Source: Microvirga calopogonii
GTDB taxonomy: Bacteria > Pseudomonadota > Alphaproteobacteria > Rhizobiales > Beijerinckiaceae
Assembly: GCF_003347665.1 (NCBI RefSeq)
Contig: NZ_QDGA01000018.1
Span: forward strand, 43,042-107,041
DNA length: 64,000 bases
Direction of reading: 5' to 3'
The position numbers and the translations under genes are program-made. The notes beneath the pieces are model-generated. The model made no database searches and was not told where the DNA came from. It worked only from the letters and a program-made list of their open reading frames with translations. Of this stretch, positions 9,989 through 18,034 are shown piece after piece; within the stretch, counting starts at the first letter, position 1, and the number at the start of each line of letters is the position of its first letter.

Positions 9989-10215
9989 CCGAACTCGATC
10001 TATCCGGACTGAAGTGTCCGCTGCCCGTCCTGCGCACGCGAAAAGCCCTGCTCTCCATGGCGCCCGGCGAAAAATTGCACGTCGTCTGCACGGATCCCCT
10101 CGCGGGGATCGACGTGCCCAACCTGATCCGGGAAACCGGCGATGTTCTGGAAGAGCAAAAGCAGGAAGCCTCCCGGATCAGCTTCCTGATCCGCAAGGCC
10201 GGTCCATCCAAATGA
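9985..10215 (+). CDS. tusA: TusA-family sulfurtransferase
   Basis: A 76-residue sulfur carrier. The signature ELDLSGLKCPLPVLRTRKAL carries the active Cys in CPxP (about residue 11), and the IRETGDVLEEQ helix and final FLIRKA strand complete the fold. Family members accept persulfide sulfur from cysteine desulfurase for tRNA thiolation or for molybdoenzymes. Its overlap with mobA suggests the molybdenum-cofactor use. It ends a three-gene operon and is followed directly by a GC-rich hairpin. Confidence 0.93.
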   Translation: MTELDLSGLKCPLPVLRTRKALLSMAPGEKLHVVCTDPLAGIDVPNLIRETGDVLEEQKQEASRISFLIRKAGPSK

Positions 10216-10218
10216 AAA

Positions 10219-10238
10219 GGCCCGGCATGTGCCGGGCC
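10219..10238 (+). terminator. Hairpin terminator after apbC-mobA-tusA
   Basis: GGCCCGGC and GCCGGGCC pair perfectly across an ATGT loop, only 3 bp after the tusA stop. The following run is T-poor at first (CGTTCAATCGCTTTT), so efficiency is uncertain. It also stands between convergent transcripts (csbD on the other strand). Confidence 0.7.
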
Positions 10239-10256
10239 CGTTCAATCGCTTTTCGA

Positions 10257-10433
10257 TCAAGGATTTTTGCGGAGCGAATCCTTGATGCCGCCGACGGTGT
10301 TCTGGATCTTGCCTTCGGCCTTATCCATCTTGCCTTCGGCTTCCATCTTCGAGTCGCCAAGAGCCTTGCCCAGACCTTCCTTGATGCGACCCTTCACGGT
10401 CTTCATGCTGCCTTCGGCGCGATCGTTATCCAT
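10257..10433 (-). CDS. CsbD family stress protein
   Basis: A 58-residue hydrophilic protein. The CsbD pattern is plain: MKTVKGRIKEGLGKALGD followed by MEAEGKMDKAEGKIQNTVGG. CsbD proteins are small, abundant, general-stress-induced proteins whose action is not known. The ATG at 10433 has AGGAG about 8 nt upstream; the 12 extra residues upstream are not like the family. A promoter resembling the EcfG general-stress type lies 35-59 bp upstream. Confidence 0.93.
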   Translation of the reverse strand: MDNDRAEGSMKTVKGRIKEGLGKALGDSKMEAEGKMDKAEGKIQNTVGGIKDSLRKNP

Positions 10434-10467
10434 GGTGCTTCTCCTGAAACTGGACTTCAGTTGAGGC

Positions 10468-10492
10468 AACGCCGGTCTGAACGGTTGGTTTC
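10468..10492 (-). promoter_or_regulatory. Candidate EcfG-type (general stress) promoter of csbD
   Basis: Reading the minus strand, GAAAC (10492-10488), 16 nt, then CGTT (10471-10468), against the alphaproteobacterial EcfG consensus GGAAC-N16/17-CGTT: one mismatch. It lies 35 bp upstream of the csbD start, a normal distance, and csbD genes are common members of this regulon. Confidence 0.5.
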
Positions 10493-10787
10493 AATGAAAG
10501 ACCGCCTGCGACAATGCTGTTCATGAATGGGTAAAATGACCCACCGTCAATCAAAACCTTGCCTATTATTCGCCCCTATACGAGACACCAATTTATAATT
10601 TCGAGTCTATTTCGAACGCACTGCTGTGCAGTCTTCGTGCGAATTCTTCCTTTTGTACGACGAAAGCATCACTCGTTTTCGCATCAGGTCCCCATTCCTT
10701 CCCGTCCGGAGTGGGGTGGACAATCAATTTCAGGACACTAATTCGGACCCGTCATTTATATGTTATAAAGTCATACAGGAACTGCCC
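10493..10787. other. AT-richer intergenic region upstream of the histidine kinase
   Basis: This stretch is markedly less GC-rich than its surroundings (for example around 10550-10620 and 10740-10775). It contains TTATATGTTATAAAG at about 10756-10770, a possible -10 region for the kinase gene. An open frame runs through part of it in phase with the kinase but shows no protein-like features. No RNA gene recognised. Confidence 0.4.
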
Positions 10788-11570
10788 GTGTCCGCAGCTC
10801 AACAACGTCCTCAGCGGCCGCCGCCCAGGACCTCCCGAAACGGGAGCAACCGTACTGTATTGAGGAACTCGGCTCATTCCATGGACCGGGTCGCCCTTCT
10901 GGCCCATCAGCTGAGAACGCCACTTTCGGCCATCAATGCCTTGGCTCAAGGCCTGATCCGCCGAGCCGACCGGCTGAGCATCAACGACATCCGGGCAAAA
11001 GCCGAGAAGATCTGGCGTGCGAGCCTGCGCCTCGACGAGCTGATCGACACGATCCTGTCCTATACCCGGGCGACCGCCGGCGGGATCGTGCTCAATCCGA
11101 GCGAATTCAACCTGGAAGAACTCATCCGCCGAGCGTGCCGCGAACAGGGAGGACAGGAGCCTGAACGCGTGTTCCAGCTCCATGTTCGTGGATTGCCGGA
11201 GATCATCATCGGCGACCCGATCCTGTTGGAGCAGGCCCTCGTCATCGTCCTGTCGAACGCCATGAAATATTCCCGGTCCGATCAGCCGATCGATGTCTCG
11301 GCCCGCAAGAGGGGCAGCATGATCCGCATCGTTGTCAAGGATCGCGGGATTGGCATCCCGGAGCGGGACCTGCCCTTCATTACGCAGCCCTTCTTCCGTG
11401 CTCAGAACGTGAGGAGGCTCCCCGGCACAGGACTCGGCCTGAGCCTCGCCTGGTACATCCTCAAGCTCCATGGCGGAAATCTGGAAATCGAGAGCCACGA
11501 AGGGCACGGGACCAAGATCACGATGGTCGTGCCGGAAAAGAATACGACCGGTCTCAGCTATTCCATATGA
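10788..11570 (+). CDS. Soluble sensor histidine kinase
   Basis: A 260-residue kinase with no membrane segment and almost no sensor region. The H-box LLAHQLRTPLSAI (phospho-acceptor His about residue 40) begins a HisKA helix pair. The HATPase domain has the N-box VLSNAMKYSRS (about 156), G1 DRGIGIPERD (about 186), and G2 GTGLGLSLAWYILKLHGG (about 211). The GTG at 10788 was chosen because CAGGA lies about 8 nt upstream; an ATG at 10881 is possible. No response regulator is adjacent, so it is an orphan kinase here. With only a Pro/Arg-rich N-terminal tail, it may receive its signal through another protein. Confidence 0.82.
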   Translation: MSAAQQRPQRPPPRTSRNGSNRTVLRNSAHSMDRVALLAHQLRTPLSAINALAQGLIRRADRLSINDIRAKAEKIWRASLRLDELIDTILSYTRATAGGIVLNPSEFNLEELIRRACREQGGQEPERVFQLHVRGLPEIIIGDPILLEQALVIVLSNAMKYSRSDQPIDVSARKRGSMIRIVVKDRGIGIPERDLPFITQPFFRAQNVRRLPGTGLGLSLAWYILKLHGGNLEIESHEGHGTKITMVVPEKNTTGLSYSI

Positions 11571-11577
11571 GCATTGG

Positions 11578-12831
11578 TCACGGGCGGATGAGAATGCACC
11601 GGAAGTCGTTCACGTTCGTGAGGGTCGGTCCGGTCATGACAAGCCTGTCGAGCTGTGCGAAGGCTGTGTAGGCATCGTTCCCGTCCAGGTACGCCGCCAA
11701 ATCGATTCCCTTCGCGCGGGCGCTCTCGAACAGGGCGCCGTCGAACCAGGCACCCGCATTGTCCTCGGAGCCGTCGATGCCGTCCGTATCGCAGGCGATG
11801 GCCGCGATCCTGTTCTCATCCTTCAAGGACAGGGCGAGGGACAGCAGGAACTCGGCGTTGCGTCCCCCTCGCCCCTGCCCGCGCACCGTCACGGTCGTCT
11901 CGCCGCCGGACAGCAGGACGCACGGCGCTCTGGCCGGCTCCCCATGCAACAGGACGGAACGCGCGATGCCGGCCATGACGCGCCCGACCTCCCGCGCCTC
12001 GCCTTCGAGCGCATCGCCCAGGATGAGCGGCGTCAGTCCCAGCTCACGGGCTCTGGCCGCAGCTGCGTCAAGCGCCATCTTGGGCGTCGCCAGCATATGC
12101 ACCGCGCCGCCGGCCACAGGTTCGGTGACGGCATTGGACCGGATGGTTCGAAGGACGTGGTCAGGCACGTCGATGCCGTATTTGCGCAGGATTCCGAGAG
12201 CCACGTCGGGATCGACACGCTCGGGAATCGTCGGGCCGGAGCCGATGCTGCCGGGATCGTCGCCTGGGACGTCAGAGATCAGATAGGTGACGAGCTGCGC
12301 CTTGCCGATGGCCGCCGCAAGCCTGCCGCCCTTGATGGCGGACAGCGACTTTCGCACCAGGTTCATCTCCCCGATGGGCGCACCCGATTTCAACAAGGCC
12401 CGATTCAGATCCTGCTTGTCGGCGAGCGTCACTCCTTCGGCCGGCAGCGACAGGAGCGCCGAGGCTCCGCCGGACATGAGACACACGACGAGATCGTCGG
12501 GTCCGGCCTCCCGAGCCAGGGCCAGGATGCGCCCGGCGGCCTTCAGCCCGGCCTCGTCGGGGACCGGATGCGCGGCTTCGACTACCTCGATGGTTCGCGT
12601 CGGCACCGCGTGCCCGTACCGCGTGACCACGAGTCCCTCACAGGTTCCTCCCACGCGGGTCCAGGCCTCCTCGAAGGCCGCCGCCATGCGGGCCGAGGCC
12701 TTTCCGGCCCCGAGGACGATCGTTCGCCCTTTCGGCCGGGGCGGCAGGCGGCCGTCGAACTGGCCGTCCGGGAGCGCCGCCTTCAGGGCGGCATCGAACA
12801 GAGCTTTAAGGATTTCGGCATCGTTTGGCAT
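11578..12831 (-). CDS. Glycerate 2-kinase (type II, DUF4147/MOFRL)
   Basis: A 417-residue enzyme. The N-terminal half has IVLGAGKASARMAAAFE (about 38-54) and VVCLMSGGASALLSLP (about 118-133), both typical of the glycerate kinase GckA/TtuD family. The C-terminal MOFRL domain shows CVLLSGGETTVTVRGQGRGGRNAEFLLSL (split here: LSGGETTVTV then GRGGRNAEFL) and ACDTDGIDGSEDNAGA. The family phosphorylates D-glycerate at C2 in the serine cycle, glyoxylate or tartrate catabolism; older annotation calls it hydroxypyruvate reductase. It is convergent with the histidine kinase gene, 7 bp apart, and divergent from the HAD gene. Confidence 0.9.
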   Translation of the reverse strand: MPNDAEILKALFDAALKAALPDGQFDGRLPPRPKGRTIVLGAGKASARMAAAFEEAWTRVGGTCEGLVVTRYGHAVPTRTIEVVEAAHPVPDEAGLKAAGRILALAREAGPDDLVVCLMSGGASALLSLPAEGVTLADKQDLNRALLKSGAPIGEMNLVRKSLSAIKGGRLAAAIGKAQLVTYLISDVPGDDPGSIGSGPTIPERVDPDVALGILRKYGIDVPDHVLRTIRSNAVTEPVAGGAVHMLATPKMALDAAAARARELGLTPLILGDALEGEAREVGRVMAGIARSVLLHGEPARAPCVLLSGGETTVTVRGQGRGGRNAEFLLSLALSLKDENRIAAIACDTDGIDGSEDNAGAWFDGALFESARAKGIDLAAYLDGNDAYTAFAQLDRLVMTGPTLTNVNDFRCILIRP

Positions 12832-12993
12832 GGCGCCACTTTACGTCAGAAATTCCGCGCGTGAAGCCTGAAGCGGCGGATTGCGCACAAGCAGCCTCCA
12901 TCCTTGTCAAAGATCTTGGACCTCGCCGCGCGATCATGCTTAAAGACCGGCAATTAGCCGTCTCACGATCTTCTCGCTCTTCCAAGGATGACC

Positions 12994-13794
12994 ATGACGC
13001 CCCTCTCACAGATGCCGCTGCAAGCGGCACGCTCCGTTCGCGTGGTGCTGACCGACATTGACGATACCATCACGTCGGAAGGCATGCTGACCGCCTCGGC
13101 CTATGGTTCGCTGGAAGAGCTGCATCGCGCAGGCTTCATCGTCATTCCCGTGACGGGCCGGCCGGCGGGATGGTGCGATCACATCGCGCGCATGTGGCCG
13201 GTGGACGCGGTGGTGGGAGAAAACGGCGCCTTCTTTTTCCGCTACGACCGCGAGCGCAAAAAGATGCAGCAGCGCTTCTGGGCGAGCCCGGAGGAACTGA
13301 AACGCAATCGCGCGAAGCTCGATGCCATCGAGGCAGAGGTGCTCGCAAGCGTCCCCGGTTCGGCTCTCGCCAGCGACCAGGCCTATCGCGTGGCGGATCT
13401 CGCCATCGATTTCTGCGAAGACGTTCCGGCCCTTCCGGAATCGGAAGTGGACAGGATCGTGTCCATTTTCGAGCGCGCGGGCGCGCAGGCCAAGGTCAGC
13501 TCGATTCACGTGAACGGCTGGTTCGGCGACTACAACAAGCTGAGCATGGCCAAGACCCTTTTGGCCGACGTGTTCGGCATGGATTGGGAAGAGGCCAAGA
13601 AGGCCGTGGTCTATGCGGGCGACTCGCCCAACGACGAGCCCATGTTCGCAGCCTTCCCCTTAAGCGTCGGCGTCGCCAATATCGAGGCCTTCGCCCATCG
13701 CCTGACCAGCAAACCCGCCTATATCACGAGGGGCCATTCGGGCGACGGCTTCGCCGAGCTCGCACGCCTGCTGCTGGACGCAAGACGCAGGTAA
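12994..13794 (+). CDS. HAD-IIB family hydrolase (mannosyl-3-phosphoglycerate phosphatase-like)
   Basis: A 266-residue phosphatase. Motif I is VVLTDIDDTITSEG (Asp nucleophile about residue 19), motif II IPVTGRPAGWCDHI (about 53), and motifs III/IV are NKLSMAKTLLADVF with VVYAGDSPNDEPMFAAF (about 205). The large cap in between (residues 80-180) is the IIB type seen in sugar-phosphate phosphatases. The ATG at 12994 has AAGGA 5 nt upstream; one two codons earlier at 12988 is also possible. The downstream EEP gene starts 12 bp later, so the two are probably one operon. Substrate unknown, probably a phosphorylated sugar or glycerate conjugate. Confidence 0.85.
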   Translation: MTPLSQMPLQAARSVRVVLTDIDDTITSEGMLTASAYGSLEELHRAGFIVIPVTGRPAGWCDHIARMWPVDAVVGENGAFFFRYDRERKKMQQRFWASPEELKRNRAKLDAIEAEVLASVPGSALASDQAYRVADLAIDFCEDVPALPESEVDRIVSIFERAGAQAKVSSIHVNGWFGDYNKLSMAKTLLADVFGMDWEEAKKAVVYAGDSPNDEPMFAAFPLSVGVANIEAFAHRLTSKPAYITRGHSGDGFAELARLLLDARRR

Positions 13795-13806
13795 GGAACG
13801 GCCCAG

Positions 13807-14649
13807 ATGAAGCTCGTCACCTGGAACATTCAATGGGGCCTGGGCTGTGACGGCAAGGTCGATCTCGCGCGCATCGTCGACGCGGCGCGTTCGTTCTGCG
13901 ACGCGGACGTGTACTGCTTCCAGGAGATCTCCCACGGCTTCGCCGCGCATGACGGCCATGAGGATCAGCCGGCGCATCTCGCATCGCTCCTGCCCGGCTA
14001 TGCCGCGATCTTCCGCCCCGCCGTCGAGATGAGGAACGGCGATGGCGGTCCGCAGCTCTTCGGCAACATGATCCTGTCGCGCCTGCCCGTGCAGCAGGTC
14101 ACGAGCCACATGCTGCCCTGGCCCGCCACCGAGGCGCGCAGCATGCAGCGGCAGGCGCTGGAAGTCGTCGTCGCAGCCGATGCGGGACCGATCCGCGTCA
14201 CAACCTGCCATCTCGAATATCACTCGCACGAGCATCGCCAGGCGCAAGTCCAGCGCCTGCGGGACTTGTACGAGGATGCCGCGGAGCGGGCCCGGCTTGC
14301 GTTTCGCGATGCCTCGGACGGACCTTACCGAACGCTCCCGGCTCCCGTCGGGACCATCATCTGCGGCGACTTCAATATCGAGCCTGACGATCCGCTCCAT
14401 GCGGAGATGCAGCGGCCCTTCACATCGGATGTTCCGGCTTTCGTGGATGCCTGGACGGCGCGGCACGGGACGAGCCCGCATCCGCCGACCACGGGCGTCG
14501 CGGACCATCGGCAATGGCCCCAGGGACCGCATTGCCGCGACTACATCTTCATTTCCGGCGATCTCGCCAATCGGATCGGCGATGTCGCCGTCGACGTGGA
14601 AACCACCGCGTCCGACCACCAACCGGTGGCCATCACGCTGGACGCTTAG
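13807..14649 (+). CDS. Endonuclease/exonuclease/phosphatase family protein
   Basis: A 280-residue protein of the EEP (DNase I-like) fold. Seen motifs are MKLVTWNIQWG (Asn), VYCFQEISHG (metal-binding Glu, about residue 41), TTCHLEYHSHEHRQAQV (His, about 139), IICGDFNIEPDDP (Asp/Asn pair, about 189) and the terminal SDHQPVAITLDA (Asp-His). All catalytic positions are present. The family includes nucleases, sphingomyelinases and inositol phosphatases; no signal peptide means an intracellular substrate. AAGGA precedes the ATG. It lies 12 bp after the HAD phosphatase gene, suggesting a joint role in phosphoester metabolism. Confidence 0.87.
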   Translation: MKLVTWNIQWGLGCDGKVDLARIVDAARSFCDADVYCFQEISHGFAAHDGHEDQPAHLASLLPGYAAIFRPAVEMRNGDGGPQLFGNMILSRLPVQQVTSHMLPWPATEARSMQRQALEVVVAADAGPIRVTTCHLEYHSHEHRQAQVQRLRDLYEDAAERARLAFRDASDGPYRTLPAPVGTIICGDFNIEPDDPLHAEMQRPFTSDVPAFVDAWTARHGTSPHPPTTGVADHRQWPQGPHCRDYIFISGDLANRIGDVAVDVETTASDHQPVAITLDA

Positions 14650-14736
14650 AAGCATCCGGCAATGTCGCGGGCAATCGCGTCTCAACCGCGCGGGATGCGA
14701 ACGGCGCAGCGAGTTCGCTCATGACGGCAAGGCGGT

Positions 14737-15609
14737 TCAAGCTGCCATGCGGTGACGGTCCGCCACAGCCTCGCGGATATGCCGCGCCAGTTCCTGCACG
14801 ACGTGATTCCCGCCATCGCGCGGCAGGTAGAGATTGACCATGAAAGGCGGCAAGGCCGGCAGGCCCGATTCAGGTCCCAGAACGTCGAAACCGCTCGGCA
14901 CGGTCGAAGCCATCCAGGCCATCACGGCAATGTCAGCCGCCACCGTCGCCACCTGCGCCGAGGTGTTCGTCACCTCAGAGACCGAACGCCATTCGATACC
15001 GGCCTTCTGCAGCGCCTCGCGGATTGGCGCGCGGAAGGCGCAATCCGAGCAGCCGATGGAAACGGGCAGCGGGCGCTGGCGCGCCGCATCGCCGCCGCGA
15101 GCGCCGACCCAGACGAGACGGTCCATCACGAGGTTCTGACCGTCGGGATCACAGGCCATTTCGGTGGCGAGAACCACATCGACCTTCCCGCCATAAAGCT
15201 TCGAGCGCAGGGACACGCTGGAGCCGCTGTTGAGCGAGATCTGCACGCGGGGATAACGGCGCGCGAAATCCTTCAAGAAGGTCGGCAGATAGGTGGTGAT
15301 GATGTCGCTCGGAATGCCGAGCCTCACCTCGCCCTCGAATTCAGGCGTCGTCATCTCGGTCCAGATTTCATCGTTGAGGGCCAGCATCCGCTTCGCCCGT
15401 CCGAACAGGCGCTCGCCGGCGGTCGTGAGCGTCATGCCGCGCCGGTCCCGGGTGATGAGCTCCTCGCCCAACGTTTCTTCCAGGCGCTTGATCTGCTGGC
15501 TCACCGCCGCCTGGGTCAGGTTGAGAACTCCTGTGGCGGCCGTCATGCCGCCGGCATCCACCACCGCTACGAAGGCCCTGAGCAGACTGACATCGAGATT
15601 GCGGGCCAT
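14737..15609 (-). CDS. LysR-family transcriptional regulator
   Basis: A 290-residue regulator. The N-terminal winged helix is clear: LDVSLLRAFVAVVDAGGMTAA and NLTQAAVSQQIKRLEETLGEEL (residues 4-50), followed by the dimerisation helix and a periplasmic-binding-type effector domain (about 90-285, starting EGEVRLGIPSDI). The ATG at 15609 has GAGGT 5 nt upstream; a TTG four codons earlier is possible. The gene is divergent from the DUF1127 gene, with about 100 bp between, the usual arrangement for a LysR regulator and its target. Effector unknown. Confidence 0.92.
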   Translation of the reverse strand: MARNLDVSLLRAFVAVVDAGGMTAATGVLNLTQAAVSQQIKRLEETLGEELITRDRRGMTLTTAGERLFGRAKRMLALNDEIWTEMTTPEFEGEVRLGIPSDIITTYLPTFLKDFARRYPRVQISLNSGSSVSLRSKLYGGKVDVVLATEMACDPDGQNLVMDRLVWVGARGGDAARQRPLPVSIGCSDCAFRAPIREALQKAGIEWRSVSEVTNTSAQVATVAADIAVMAWMASTVPSGFDVLGPESGLPALPPFMVNLYLPRDGGNHVVQELARHIREAVADRHRMAA

Positions 15610-15713
15610 GACCGACCTCAATAAATGATCCTTATTCTCAATATAATGAACATTCGTTTCTCTTATGCAAGTAGGAGCCCCATACTCTTTTCATCGAACT
15701 TGAGGAGACAGCC

Positions 15714-15923
15714 ATGACAGCCCATGCCACATCCTGCGATTGGACCGCTGAGCAGCCGGCCCCGAAGCCCTCACGGATCAAGAGCCTCTTCGCGGCCCTC
15801 ATGCACGAGATCGAGGTTCGCCGGGCCCTGCGCCACGTCAGCTCCCTCGACGACGCCATGCTGCACGACATCGGCCTCACGCCCGGCAATATCGAGGATG
15901 CCGTCCGGTGCGGCCGGCATTAA
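15714..15923 (+). CDS. DUF1127 small protein
   Basis: A 69-residue protein. The C-terminal two thirds carry the DUF1127 pattern of a basic amphipathic helix ending in RRALRHVSSLDDAMLHDIGL. In alphaproteobacteria such Arg-rich proteins can bind RNA and affect phosphate uptake or small-RNA decay, but no role can be assigned here. A TATAAT at 15642-15647 lies in the 104-bp AT-rich region shared with lysR. GAGGAG precedes the ATG. Its stop codon overlaps the stop of the convergent lipid kinase gene by 3 bp. Confidence 0.88.
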   Translation: MTAHATSCDWTAEQPAPKPSRIKSLFAALMHEIEVRRALRHVSSLDDAMLHDIGLTPGNIEDAVRCGRH

Positions 15924-16801
15924 TCTCCCTGTCTGGGCGCGAATACGGTCACGGCCGCGGGCCGGATCGAGAAATGGGCGGGCGTCTGGGTCACGATCTC
16001 GCCATCCGCATTGATGGGCCTCGGCTTGCGCGTGCGGATGTCGAACTCCTTGGCCCGGACGGCCCTCACCTCTTCCCAGGCGCCATGCTGCCCGTGGCGG
16101 AACGAGCGCGCCATGAGAGCAAGCTTCCAGGCCCGATCCAGCTCCAGGCTGTAGAGATCGAGATGCTGGTCGTCGATGGCCGCGTCCTTCTCGACCGCAT
16201 TCCCGCCGCCGTAGAAACGCCCGTTGCCGACCGCGATCTGCAGCGTCTTCACGCGTACGGATTCGCTCTCGCTGATGATCGTGGCCCGAAAGGGCTTGGC
16301 CTGCGCCAGCACTTTCAATGCCACGAGCGCATAGCCAAGCCGTCCCCAGCGGCGCTTGATGTCCCGCGTCAGCTTCTGCGCCAGCTCCGCCGACAACCCG
16401 AGGCTCGCCACGTTGAAGAAGGGCTCCCCGTTGACGAGCCCGAGATCGATCTTGCGTGTCGCACCATCGGCGATGACAGCGGCGGCGCCGTCGAGGTCGA
16501 AGGGAATACCAAGGGTCCGGGCGAGATCGTTGGCCGTGCCCATTGGCAGGATGCCCAAGGGCAGACGGGCCTCGATAACCCCCAAGGCCGCCGCATTGAT
16601 CGTGCCGTCGCCGCCGCCGACGATGGCGCAATCCACGTCCTTTGCATATCTGACGATCAGGGGGGAGAGATCCTCCCGGCGACCGCACTCCAGATGAACG
16701 GGCTCGATGCCATGGTCCTTCAGCCGCTCGATGGCCATGTCGCACTGAACGGCGCCGCTGCGGCTTTTGGTGTTGACGATCATAAGGGCGCGGCGGGACA
16801 T
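15920..16801 (-). CDS. Diacylglycerol/lipid kinase (YegS/DgkB family)
   Basis: A 293-residue kinase. The N-terminal catalytic domain shows RRALMIVNTKSRSG (residues 3-16), the nucleotide-binding CAIVGGGDGTINAAA (about 58-72, GGDGT motif) and LPLGILPMGTANDLARTLGIP (split: LPLGILPMGTAND). The C-terminal beta domain includes LQIAVGNGRFYGGGN. Family members phosphorylate diacylglycerol, sphingoid or related lipids at the inner face of the membrane. The gene stands alone, divergent from gshB and tail-to-tail overlapping with the DUF1127 gene. Lipid substrate not predictable. Confidence 0.9.
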   Translation of the reverse strand: MSRRALMIVNTKSRSGAVQCDMAIERLKDHGIEPVHLECGRREDLSPLIVRYAKDVDCAIVGGGDGTINAAALGVIEARLPLGILPMGTANDLARTLGIPFDLDGAAAVIADGATRKIDLGLVNGEPFFNVASLGLSAELAQKLTRDIKRRWGRLGYALVALKVLAQAKPFRATIISESESVRVKTLQIAVGNGRFYGGGNAVEKDAAIDDQHLDLYSLELDRAWKLALMARSFRHGQHGAWEEVRAVRAKEFDIRTRKPRPINADGEIVTQTPAHFSIRPAAVTVFAPRQGD

Positions 16802-16964
16802 GGACCATCACATGGATAAGCTTGAGGCGACCTGCAAGGGTCGCCGGCGAAGCGGGGCCGGTGAATAACCCGCCTTCCCGGCTTTCGTTCACATTGCGCA
16901 CGAAGAAGAGTTGCCATCCTCGATTTTAGGCTCAATAACCCTGCTTCCCAAGGAGGCCCGACGC

Positions 16965-17909
16965 ATGACCCTCACCGTTGCGTTCCAGATGGATCATATC
17001 CGAAGCATCAAGATTGCCGGCGATACCGGCTTTGCGCTGATGCTCGAAGCCCAGCGGCGCGGACATCGGGTCCTGCACTATACACCCGACCGCCTGTCCC
17101 TGCGCGACGGCACTGTGATCGCTATGGCGGAAACCATCGAAGCGCGCGACGTGGAAGGCGATCATTTCACCCTGGGCGAGCCTGAGCGCGTCGATCTGTC
17201 CACCGTCGATGCGGTGCTCATGCGCCAGGATCCGCCCTTCGATCTCGCCTATATCACCGCCACCCATTTCCTCGAGCGCATCCATCCGAAGACGCTCGTG
17301 GTCAACGATCCGACCCATGTGCGCAATGCTCCGGAAAAGATCTTCGTCACGCATTTCCCGCACCTGATGCCGCCCACCCTCATCTCCCGCGACAAGCAGG
17401 AGATCGAGGAGTTCCGGCGTGAGCACGGCGACGTGGTGATGAAGCCGCTCTATGGCCATGGCGGCGCGAGCGTGTTCAAGGTCGGACGCGAGGATCCGAA
17501 TTTCGGGTCGCTCTACGACCTGTTCTCCAACCTGTTCCGCGAGCCCTGGGTGATCCAGCGCTTCCTGCCCAAGATCACCGAGGGCGACAAGCGCATCATC
17601 CTCATCGACGGCGAGGCGGCGGGCGCGATCAACCGGGTGCCGGCGGCCAACGATATCCGCTCCAACATGGTGCGCGGCGGCGCGGCCAAGCCCACGGACC
17701 TGACGCCGCGCGAGCGCGAGATCTGCGAGACCATCGGCCCGGATCTCAAGCGCATGGGCCTCATCCTCGTGGGCATCGACGTGATCGACGGCAACCTCAC
17801 CGAGATCAACGTGACGGCTCCCACGGGCATCCGCGCCATCAAGCGCCTGGGCGGCCCGGATCTCGCCGTCACGGTATGGGATGTGATCGAGAGCAAGGTG
17901 AAGCGCTGA
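16965..17909 (+). CDS. gshB: Glutathione synthetase
   Basis: A 314-residue ATP-grasp ligase that adds glycine to gamma-glutamylcysteine. Signatures: [20 protein letters not shown] at the N-terminus, [19 protein letters not shown] (about 87), [18 protein letters not shown] (about 153, ATP-grasp loop), [19 protein letters not shown] (about 206) and the terminal [11 protein letters not shown]. Length matches E. coli GshB. The ATG at 16965 has AAGGAGG 8 nt upstream; 18 codons of open frame before it are ignored. It is monocistronic and followed by a palindromic repeat. Confidence 0.96.
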   Translation: MTLTVAFQMDHIRSIKIAGDTGFALMLEAQRRGHRVLHYTPDRLSLRDGTVIAMAETIEARDVEGDHFTLGEPERVDLSTVDAVLMRQDPPFDLAYITATHFLERIHPKTLVVNDPTHVRNAPEKIFVTHFPHLMPPTLISRDKQEIEEFRREHGDVVMKPLYGHGGASVFKVGREDPNFGSLYDLFSNLFREPWVIQRFLPKITEGDKRIILIDGEAAGAINRVPAANDIRSNMVRGGAAKPTDLTPREREICETIGPDLKRMGLILVGIDVIDGNLTEINVTAPTGIRAIKRLGGPDLAVTVWDVIESKVKR

Positions 17910-17919
17910 CATCCTCCAC

Positions 17920-18023
17920 TGTCATCCCCGCCAAGGCGGCGATCCATAACCGCCGACGGAGCCTTGCTCCATGAGGCCTGCGTTTATGGGTTCCGGGTTC
18001 GCCTGCGGCGCCCCGGAATGACA
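17920..18023. repeat. Palindromic intergenic repeat, copy 3
   Basis: A 104-bp element between convergent gshB and hemW. Its ends are TGTCATCCC and GGAATGACA (imperfect inverted repeat), with an inner pair GATCCATAA and TTATGGGTTC. It fills almost the whole gap between the genes. Confidence 0.7.
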
Positions 18024-18034
18024 GGAGCGTGTTC

